Below the pieces are notes generated by a model. That model did not search any database, was not told the origin of the DNA, and saw only the letters and a program-made list of their open reading frames with translations. DNA of 64,000 bases from Lutraria lutraria (Eukaryota > Mollusca > Bivalvia > Venerida > Mactridae): the NCBI GenBank assembly GCA_964023205.1, contig OZ026834.1:47177029-47241028 (forward strand), written 5' to 3'. Position 1 is the first letter of the stretch. Every line of letters starts with the position of its first letter. The translations under genes and the position numbers were made by a program. This document shows positions 12,346 through 23,100 of the stretch, one piece after another.

Positions 12346-13300
12346 TTCAGCAGCTTATACTAACGTCATCAATTTCTGATTTCATTCAAGCAATGTCTTT
12401 TTATGTAAGAAGACTTTTTGCATGTATTGCTCACTATTTTTTTACTAGTGAGAATATGCTTGAACAAATTGTTAGAAATGATATTATCATGTCACAAGTG
12501 TGTACAGTGGTTAGTTAAGTGGAGATGTTGGGATTTCTGTTGTAACAGAGTATATACATATTGTACATTTTAATATTTTTTAATCGCAACATACATCGGT
12601 CAAAATCATTAAAGTAAGTCTCACAACCCTGTCATTGTTATTCATAATCACCCTGTCAGTGACATTCTTGAAGATTTCAACCATTCTCATACAAAATGTG
12701 TTTTTATTGTAATATGTTTATTATGTATTTTCAACAGCCATGTAAATGTATCTCTTGTTACCTACATGTTGACACATGTCTACTCAATGAATTACAAAAT
12801 AGTCTAAAGATCTTAAAATGTTTCTATCATTCACTCCTTGTATTGGACTTACATTGCTTAAATTTCATTTATTCATACTTGATATCACCAAATGCATTGC
12901 CAACACTTGTTGGTGTTGTACTTATATCTGTAAATTTATTTTTTGAAAAAGAAAATGTATTAATTGAAGCATGTGTCAAATATTCTTGTTTCAGTGACAC
13001 TTGATCTTGTCATAAGAATTTTATTACCTCTTTGAGTTTGTTATCCATTTATTACATTTTCTGTGACAATTTGTGCGGTACAATTTGATGTTTTCTTCTG
13101 AAAGGAGGTAAAAGTTGTGCATTATTTACTAGAACTTGATCACATCACGTCATTTGTTTGTGAAACATTTTGAATGTCATAATGCATTTTTTATGCTGAA
13201 CTAAAGTGTATGTATTTAACTATTTAGAAATTTGTCCATATTTATTATCTGTGATGGATAAATAATTGTGATTTTGTGAAATAAAGATTTATGTCAAGAC
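12346..13300 (+). other. 3' UTR of the plus-strand SR gene
   Basis: AT-rich sequence after the TGA stop with no intron signals, extending to the first strong polyadenylation signal at 13,280. Its exact end is inferred. A 102-codon open frame inside (12,696-13,004) has no recognisable domain and is treated as chance. Confidence 0.55.
13280..13285 (+). terminator. polyadenylation signal AATAAA
   Basis: Canonical AATAAA followed within about 40 nt by a T-rich stretch. It is the best candidate end for the plus-strand SR transcript. Confidence 0.6.
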
Positions 13301-13984
13301 CTATGATCATTTTGCTCCTATATCTTTCTTTAAAACATAACAACACATTGTACTGTAATGACTAAAACATAACAGTTTGGACTAGTATAGTACAATTTTA
13401 TTAACCTGTCGAAGCCACATAATTTCATGGTCAATAATTTCATTTATTTTTAGCTTCGATTAATTTCGTGAGTGATGTAGAATGAGACATTCCCTAAAGG
13501 TAAAATAAAAAAACTGTCTACTGTTGCACAAAGCTAAAAATAAGTGTATTCAGTGACTGTGTAATTATTCAGCTTTGACAGTTTAATAAAATCACACTAT
13601 ATACATACATCATTGATGGATTTTATTTTCACTGAAAGATTGACCTAGCTCATTAAATCACAATAGCCCAATATATTGTTTGACAAGTCTTTCTTAATAA
13701 AATGTTGTAGATTCAACTTGAAAATAGTTTTAATTAATCCAAAAGTTTGAATGTTAGTAAAAGCTTGATAGTCTTATGTAATGTCATTGCTTATAAAAAT
13801 GAAATCTTGGGTATAATAAAATAAATATCACATTTCTGAGAGGAAGTTATTGAAAATTGTCAGTGCGAGAAATATTATGCAGACCAAGGCAGCGCGGTGA
13901 TTTAATATATTACCAGTCTCCAAGCTTGGATTTCTTGTCCTAATATTTCTAAGTTAATTATGATCAGGCAATGATATTATTGAT

Positions 13985-15710
13985 GCACCAATCATGTAGG
14001 AAGTTTCGTTCTTCTGAAACAGCATTAATCCAAGTTCAGAAAGATAGATTACAATCATTAGACCATCACAATGTTACAATTCTGGTAATGTTAGATTTGT
14101 CTGCAGCATTTTACACCAGTGACCATAGAACACAAGACATTACTTAGAAGGCATGAAAGCCACTTCGGCATTACGGGACTGCCACTTGCTTGGATGAAGT
14201 CCTATCAGAGTAATCGATATCAGACTGATGGTATTAGAGCTGGGTATCGGTCCTTATAAGCGTATCACGATATATCATAATATTTCATGCTGTATCACGA
14301 TATATATAAATGGTAAATTTACAGAAAAACATTACCAATTAACATTTATATAATGCCTTGGGTAACAATACAGACAATAGCTCACAGTGTATTTTCACAT
14401 TTCAAATATTTTGTTCTGTTTTAGCAGTGTTGAAACTATTAATGCTTGCATAAATATACATATACATGTATATGCGTTCACAGTTAATAATATTACAAGA
14501 TTGACCAGCATTTAGGCATAAATAACACTTTACCACTATGTATAAACTTTTTTACAATAATAAACATAAAGTTCAGTTATTTCAGCATAACACGATATAT
14601 CGGTATGGTGAAAAAATATTGTGATATTTATATTGTCTAGCTGATATCGCGATATACCGATAAAACCTCCCAGCTCTAGTTGGTATAGATGGAGAGCTGT
14701 CGAAGCTGGCACAAAGGTCGGTTCTAGACACAAATGACTATTTCATTTACACAAAGCAAGGTGGTGCTATTTGTCGTAAACATGGGTTGAACACAAATTT
14801 TTATGCGAATGACTTAACTGTATACAATTACATATATACAAACAATGTAACCATCAAAGGTACAATTAATTGTGTGACAAACTGAGTCGATGAAATTATT
14901 CTCTGGATGAACAGCAACATATTGAAACCAAATTCTGAAAAAACTGAACTCAATGTTTTCATACGTATTAAACTCAAAAGCAGTTTCAAATATTACAGTA
15001 AAAGTAGACAAGTCACAAATAACACAGCTAGTGTAAGAAATCTAGGTACTTTCTTAGACAAAATCAACATGGAGTAACATGGTAATTCTGTGTGCAGATC
15101 CACTAATGCTCAGTTACAGCAAATTGGTCGCGTTAGATAATATAATAACAGAGACGCCACAAAATCTCTAGTGAATGCTGTAGTTACATCACGGCTTGAA
15201 TATTGCAACGCGCCTCTTTACGGAGTCTCACTACACGATTAACACTGTTCAAAACACCGCAACCCGCATAATAACCAAAACATCAAGGACCAGCCACATC
15301 ACACCAATACTAAAGGATCTCCATTGGCTTCCCATCCAATATAGAGTGAACTACAAAATTCTTACACATACATTCAAAGCTCTTCACGACCAATCACCGG
15401 TGTATATCAAAGACAAGATAGAAATTTACAGACCAACAAGTAAACTACGCTCAGTAAACCAATCATTGATATTGGTGGTTCCGTCTAAAAGTAAACAGGT
15501 GAAATATGGTGACAGATGCTTTGAATCAGCCGCGGCTACATTGTGGAACTCACTGCCATCAAGTGTTAAGAGACTTTAAGACACTTCCAAGTTTCAAGAG
15601 ACAACTAAAAACCTACTACTGCAAGTCTACAGGAACTGATCATTTCTATTACAGCACAGGCAACGAGCAGAATAGGAACTGTATAAATAATCTACATGAT
15701 AAATAAGTTG
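13985..15710 (+). pseudogene. decayed non-LTR retrotransposon (CR1/L2-like reverse transcriptase)
   Basis: Reverse-transcriptase fragments occur in order. Near 13,995 there is an AYRKFRSSETALIQVQ-like block, then a LDLSAAF block near 14,095, then FGITGLPLAWMKSYQSNRYQ near 14,165-14,225. A degraded YADD motif reads YANDLTVY near 14,802. The C-terminal region includes ITPILKDLHWLPIQYRVNYK and LWNSLPSSVK (15,298-15,575). Stops and frameshifts occur throughout, so it is inactive. A MITE (14,237-14,676) is inserted in the middle and is therefore younger than the LINE copy. It lies between the two convergent SR genes. Confidence 0.85.
14237..14676. mobile_element. 440-bp MITE inserted in the LINE
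   Basis: Starts GAGCTGGG and ends CCCAGCTC with TA on both sides, fitting TA target duplication. It is rich in internal palindromes (ATCACGATATATCA and CGATATATCG). A second copy at 49,945-51,012 aligns over the whole length apart from a later insertion. Confidence 0.85.
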
Positions 15711-16690
15711 GGACTGTATACAGCTCAACCTTGTTTTTCTGAGCTGTGACGGAAGAATGCACTAAATCAACTGGGTATGCATAGTACTTGAGCATGCTAC
15801 ATTTATCTGATTAATATGTTTCAGTCAGATTTGTTACGAGTATCCATATTCGCCATTTGACTTAGTGTATTACTCTGAATAATTTCGCCACGGCTCGAAA
15901 AACATGGTCACACTATGTACATACTACCTATGCTTTTAATATACAATAATCTGTTTTGATGTACCATAATCTGTTTATGTCAATTTGTGAAGCGCTTTCG
16001 AACATATTTTTTTTGAGAAAAAAAAAGCATTATAGAAGTATGGTATGATAATAATTAGTCTAATAGAGCTTAGTTTATCTGAATAATTGATCTGCTCAAT
16101 CTTTTCAACTGCAATACGTTGGGAATGGAATTGCGCTCGGAGATCAAATAAATTTTGTTATCTCGGGGCTTAAAACCATACATATTCTGCTATGTCTGTT
16201 CACTTTTAACAGTTCTGTCTAAAGGATATTTCTTACTAGGAATGTACAGTGGCTATTGATGAATTTGACTTCCTTATGCCATCAAAAGCTGCAATACTGT
16301 ACACTGAATTATGTTGGACATCAGGTGTCAATAGAGCAAAATTTAAAATCCCAAAAATCATATGGAGCCAACCATTTTTGCCAAACAAGAAGCCTTCAAC
16401 TACATTGTATCCATATTTAACTCAGTTTGTATAGTCTTCAGAGCAGATTAGTGACCACAACTTTGCCCTTTCTCCAGTTATTTCCACCAAAAATAACTTA
16501 TTTTGCTCAGAAATCAGTTTTTCCCTTCATACTTGTCATGAAGAATTTCACAATAATAGAATCTTCCAAAATCTTGAAAGGAGATACCATCTTTTTGTAA
16601 AACACAAAACCAAGTACAGTTGTCTGGTTTCACTATCAAGAATAATATCATTCCTCAAATATAGACAAGACAAAAAACAATAGAAGGAAT
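15711..16690. other. intergenic spacer between convergent SR genes
   Basis: No exon, RNA gene or clear repeat is recognised. Confidence 0.4.
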
Positions 16691-16705
16691 ACAAGGCAGT
16701 GATAG

Positions 16706-16711
16706 TTTATT
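16706..16711 (-). terminator. polyadenylation signal of the minus-strand SR gene
   Basis: AATAAA on the minus strand, about 400 nt after the stop codon. It is a plausible 3' end, though other AT-rich hexamers lie nearby. Confidence 0.45.
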
Positions 16712-17113
16712 TTATCATTGATGTCAACAGCACTACCTTTACTAGTATGACAGTTTAAATATTTACAAAATAAGAAACTTGCATGAATAATATAATATTA
16801 TCGTTAGATAAAAACATATATGATACAGAAGACTTGCTCCCAAAATGGTAACTATACAATGATTATCACAAGTATTAACAGTATATACAAATGACTGACC
16901 AGAACATGAAGAACAAATGGAATTAGCGTGCATATCATTAAACAGAAATGATCGATAAACATTTTTAAAAGTTTGTTATGCTACTAGACTTAAATTAAAG
17001 CTTATAAGTATCTATTAGAGTTAGCAATACAACAAATCATTAATGTAAGTTTACGAACAAAATGATCCCTGTGTTAAGTGACAGCTTATTACATATATAA
17101 TATTTTTCAACTC

Positions 17114-20100
17114 TTATTCATCATTTTTATCTTCTTCCATGTCATTATCAGGCGTTTTAGATCGTGATTTTGAACGAGATCGGGATCTTGATGGTTCCTT
17201 TTCTACACTTTTTGATCTAGATCTCGATTTTGACTTGCTTTTAGATCGACTCTTTGATCTGCTCTTGTCACGACTTGGGCTCCTTGACCTTGATTTAGAA
17301 CGTGAACCAGATTTCCTTGACCTAGATCTGGAACGAGATGATCTCCTACGCCTTGATCGAGAACGACTTCGGCTTCTACTGTCAGATCTTGATCTTGTGG
17401 ACCTAAAAGACAGAAAATATTCATCAGCTAAATTTAGTTCATGACTACAGAATCTGAAAATCAGATTTCCATTCTATGAATAACTGAACACACGTTTCTT
17501 GTATTTTTTTACAAGTTTAACCATTCATCATATTGAATCAAACACACAAAGTGTTTGTCTGCTGATCGAGATGTCTGAATTAAGTGGGGTAGCTTGGCAG
17601 AAGCTTATGGATAGAATGTGGTTAGTACTGGTTAAGGCCTGAATGAAGTCCAGGAAAGCTGTTAAGGATAACTGCCCGCCACGATACAATTGAAATAATG
17701 TTGAAAATGGCTTTAAATCCGATAAAAAACAATAAAGAAACAAATTATTAGAACTATCCTACCTCCTGCGTTTTCTTGGTTTATCTTCTATCAATTTAAT
17801 TTTCCTGCCATTTATTTCGGAACCATCAAGTTTATCTACAGCTCTCTTCAGGTCATTATAAGACTGAAACTCCACAATCCTGAAAGTTGTAGTATATACA
17901 ATATTAGTTTATCACTATGTACATATACCACAGTAGCTGACGGTAAAATCAAAACTTAGGTAAGTAAATGATATAACTTCAAATGAGAATGGCTCAGGGT
18001 TTACAGGGCTCATCATAATCAGTCCCGTCTTGAAACAACATCACAGCCATCTTAATAACAATTCATCCATAACATCCAACACATGGAAAATGATGTAATG
18101 GTTACTATTTGTCATAAGACTATAAAAGTGAAAGGCTAACATAATTTATAGATCAGCAGGCTTTAATATTCAACATGAATAAGGTGTTCAGTGAGGTTTG
18201 TCAACATAATATTCTGACCCGAAAGATGGACATCATTACACCTTTTCTTCACATGTTCTGTTCATATTGAAAATTCTCTCACCAAGGACAATTAAACAAT
18301 AGAATGAAACAATAATAGGAATATTAAGAAACTTGATAGCTCAGTATTCTAAATATCATCAAATTCAGTCCCGTCTTGAAACAAACATCATGGCTATCAT
18401 TTCTCAGCATTTATTGATTTTAAATTGCATAAATTAAAAGTTTACCATAAATTGGTAACTGATAGAAACAACCGATTTTGAACTAAAAATTACAACACAT
18501 GAAACAATACATAAGGACAATAGAATTTCTGGTAGACCTTGGTGTTCAGTGAGGTTTGTCAGCATAATATTCTGACCCGAAAGATGGACATCATAACACC
18601 TTTTCTTCACATGTTCTGTTCATATTGAAAATTCTCTCACCAAGGACAATTAAACAATAGAATGAAACAATAATAGGAATATTAAGAAACTTGATAGCTC
18701 AGTATTCAAAATATCATCAAATTCAGTCCCGTCTTGAAACAAACATCATGGCTATCATTTCTCAGCATTTATTGATTTTAAATTGCATAAATTAAAAGTT
18801 TACCATAAATTGGTAACTGATAGAAACAACCGATTTTGAACTAAAAATTACAACACATGAAACAATACATAAGGACAATAGAATTTCTGGTAGACCTTGG
18901 TGTTCAGTGAGGTTTGTCAACATAATATTCTGACCCGAAAGATGGACATCATAACACCTTTTCTTCACATGTTCTGTTCATATTGAAAATTCTCTCACCA
19001 AGGACAATTAAACAATAGAATGAAACAATAATAGGAATATTAAGAAACTTGATAGCTTAGTATTCAAAATATCATCAAATTCAGTCCCGTCTTGAAACAA
19101 ACATCATGGCTATCATTTCTCTGCATTTATTGATTTTAAATTGCATAAATTAATAGTTTACCATAAATTGATAACTTATAGAAACAACTGATTTTGAACT
19201 AAAAATTACAACACATGAAACAACACATAAGGACAATAGAATTTCTGGTAGACCTTGGTGTTCAGTGAGGTTTGTCAACATAGATTTCTGACCCGAAAGA
19301 TGGACATCATTACACCAATGGAAGAAAATACAACTATGATCATGTGTGTGCTCAGAATGAATACAAAATAATTAATCTGGACCATACTGTTACATTTTAT
19401 AACACTTGCACTATATTAACTCACAGCACCTAAATCTGAATTACACGAATATTTTTAAGATAATGCATTTCTTTACATCTGGCATTTACATTAAGTCAAA
19501 TCATTATCATATTACCCTAGTATTTATAATGATACATGTCCTACAGATTAGATGTAAACCTATTTATGCTATTAATCAGATCCTAATTTTTAAAGCATGT
19601 GTTGATGTTCAGTGAGGTTGGTCAACATAACAATTCAGACCCGAAAGATGGACATCATTACATCAACTAGAAATAGGACACAGATGTAATTAATACCAAA
19701 AAACAAATTCAAGGACAGATAACTTCATCTTCAGCCTTTGACAGAGTTAAACCCTCTACACACAACTTAATATGCTGATTAACATTGTTGTACAATTTCA
19801 TAATTCTGTCCGAATTCTTTTCAAGGTGTGAGACAAGATTTTCGAATGGATGGACAACGGTAAACTTATATAGATCCCATCTTCTTTCCGAGTGGGAGCA
19901 AAACCAATGATGCTCGCTATAAAGCACATAGCGAGACTTGACATATTGATGTTCAGTGAGGTTGGTCAACATAGCAATTCAGACCCGAAAGATGGACATC
20001 ATTACATCAACTAGAAATAGGACACAGATACAATGCCAAAATACAAATTCAAGGACACAGTCTTCAGCCTTTGTCTTTTTTTTTGTTTGTTTACACCGAG

Positions 20101-23100
20101 TTATACGCCCCTTTTCAACAGTCAGAGTCATATGAGGCGGACCGTTCACCTAAGCATCGTTCCTTGGAAGAACCAATACTAGACTCCCATCCTCCATAAG
20201 CAATTGCCTACTTTCTCAAATAAAGAGACATAGTCGGTAATTGGGTTTGAACCCAATACCCTCCATCAGTGAGAGGTTACAGTGATTTGAAGTCAACAAC
20301 CTTAACCACTTGACCACTGAGACAGGCCTTTGTCAGAGTTAAAACCCTTTATGCACCACTTTCTGTACAATTTCATCTCTGCCCTAATACTTTTTGCTTG
20401 ACAAGATTTTGGAAGACAGACAAGGGTAAACCTTTCAGAGTATGGGCAAAACCATGACAAGTACATTTATCTATAATCTAAACTGATGCTTGCTTTAAAT
20501 CACAAACTTGACTTGTTGATGTTCAGTGAGGTTGGTCAGCATAAGATGTCAGACCCGAAAGATGGACATCATAACATCAACAAAGGCAAGTTTAGTAATC
20601 TAAAAAGATGCTTGATTTAAAGCACATACACACGTGTTTAGTGTCTACACACACAGATCATTGAATCATTTCAATGCCTTATAGTTATCTTTGTAACTAC
20701 ATTTGGAAAATTTCATACAAACAAAAAATGCAAGCTTACCCTTCGTTTTTCCTGTCTCTATGAGCATCAGCATATGTCACTTCACCAGCCTGTCTCATGT
20801 AATCCTTCAAGTCCTGAATTGGAAAAATAATACTTTACAACCAACTGCAAGATCTTGATAAAAATAAATGAGAACAAAGACTGAGCAGGAAGCAATAATA
20901 AAATCACATCTTGTATTTATACCTCTACCACAAGCATAGAAACCTTACCTTCCAGTAAATCACCTTACCATTTTCCACCTATTTCTAGTTATGCCTAAAT
21001 TTTGATACATATAACTTATTTATATTTACATTTTACAAAACTATTTTATCAATGATAAGCCTAACAGATCTACAAAAAATAATATCTAAATACAATACAA
21101 TGAACCTAGAACTTGTATTCACCCATTAAAATGCTTACGCAAATATACTAAGTATGGCTTAAATGATGGCCAGATAAATGAAAGTAAAAAATTGTATAAT
21201 ATCCAGGGTTCTCAATAACAAACAGACCACGGCTGATTTGGCCGCTTAGGAATGAGTTTCGGTCAGTTAGTTTTAAAAATATTGCTGAAAAATTTATTAG
21301 ACCCCCATCTCCCCTAGCAGGCCTGTTAGTCTAGCTTTTGGGCCAGTTGGCAACCAACTTGTAGAGAACCCTGAATATGCACAGATCCTAGGTACATTGC
21401 ATTGCTTCCTATAATAAAATAGAAACAACATTCTGCATCGCTCACAATATCTCCCATTTCATAAATTACCTCCACGTCAAGATTTCACATGAAACAGTGA
21501 GTTGTGGGGGATGTTAGCCAAAGGATGTTATTGACCTCTAAATGGTCCTCGTCTTTATGTGCCTTAATCAGCCAGAAAATGCCTCGCATCCCTGACACTT
21601 TAAACCAGCCAGTAAACCATGGAACACCCAAGCAAGGTTACATCTTTGAAAGTCAGAACGTACGTCATAGCATTTGCATGCCAGTCAATCGTCAGTCCAA
21701 GAATATACTAAAATAGTACATTCTCAAAATGCTGAACTTATGCCAAAAAAGTTATGCCAATGTACAAGTACATTGTTCTACATTCTGACCCTACTGAGTT
21801 AAGTTATGCTTCATGAAGATAACCACACTCAGTTTATCTGGGCAAGGTAATTTCTTCTGCAGAAACATCTGATCTTCTGACAATGACCAAAATGGTGGCC
21901 CCAGTGGGAGATGGTTGCATGAACAAGTTGTGGGTGGGTGGCGCATACTGCTGGGCTAGCCCCTTGTGCCAACATGGATTGCTTTGAGCCTTGAGCCTAC
22001 TGACTGATGTGGCACCTCTACTAAATTGCCTCTATTGATTGAGTGATTCTGGCTTGCTCCAATTGATCATGGGTCCTTATGATGTAAGAGAGCGACACTT
22101 CATATTAAAATATATGTTTAGAAACAGAGTTTTAAGTTTTATTTTTGAAAAATTTAAGCTCAAAAAGTGCTCATTATACCAGATTGCAATTTTGGCCAGA
22201 TATACACAACAAATTTTTTTTTATAAATTAAACTGACACCTTAATTGTCTTAACAGTCAGAATCAACATACCATCATATCCAAATATGGTTAAATCCTAA
22301 TTTTGGTTTAACTTCAAATTGATAAAAATCCTAGTTCGGCAACCTGACAATAAACTTTCAAATGATAAAAATTCTTCTATATTGACATATAAAGCCAGAA
22401 ATGAAACAATAAATTTTAGATCTGAATCGAAGGATCACTAAAGTTTAGCATACATTCAGATCCAAGTAAGAAGGAATCATTCAACAAGACACTTACCTGC
22501 CAGCTAACTCTGGATGACAGATTTTCAACAATTAACCTGTTGTCAGTTCTCGTAGGAGGACCATATCTGTAAAATAAAAATTCCATTCAAACCATTCAGG
22601 ATTACTTAACAGTTAAGTCAATTTGAGAACAGTATAACTCTGAACGTAACAAGTTTTTGTGACCAAGTTCTTAAAATGAAATCAACATTATTGAACAAAA
22701 CTTTAGAGCTCAATAAATCGAATAGGGCTCAGGTAACATTCAAAACTAGAAGGTAAAATCTACTTTTAAAACCTTGTACAGACAAAGGGACAAGGCAATC
22801 AATGTATGTAAATTACTAGTAATTAGATGCTGGGGGGCATAGAAGTGATCATTACAAACTATGACAAGAAGAAACTTACTTGTCTCTTGCACTACTTCTT
22901 CGTCCTCCACCACCACCACCACCTCCTCCTCCTCCACCTCGTCTTGATTGTGGATGTCTATCATAACTACTATCATAATATCGGTCAGAACCCCTAGGAG
23001 TTCCTCGAGCGTGCTCAACACTCACTCTGTAAAAAATCCATTATGTCATATCAAAGAATCATCTAAACATAAGAATACAATTAACAAAACACAACAAAAG

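Larger units (their letters stand above)
18183..19316. repeat. 358-bp tandem repeat array carrying snoRNAs
   Basis: Three nearly identical 358-bp units start at 18,183, 18,541 and 18,899, followed by a partial fourth at 19,257. Each full unit holds one family-1 and one family-2 snoRNA-like element separated by about 90-150 nt of AT-rich spacer. The near identity of the spacers points to recent duplication or concerted evolution; a collapsed or expanded assembly is also possible. Confidence 0.92.

Noticed and set aside
17139..17444. Leu/Asp/Arg-rich plus-strand frame of 101 codons
   Set aside because: It is the antisense of the RS-repeat exon of the minus-strand SR gene; the alternation of Asp, Leu and Arg is what Arg-Ser codons give in reverse.
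18243..18540. A third snoRNA within each 358-bp unit
   Set aside because: The remaining spacer on the minus strand lacks a paired C and D box with a terminal stem.
18183..20581. CRISPR-like array (repeated about 60-bp blocks with unique spacers)
   Set aside because: The genome is eukaryotic, the spacers are partly identical, and the repeated block has C/D snoRNA boxes and rRNA complementarity.
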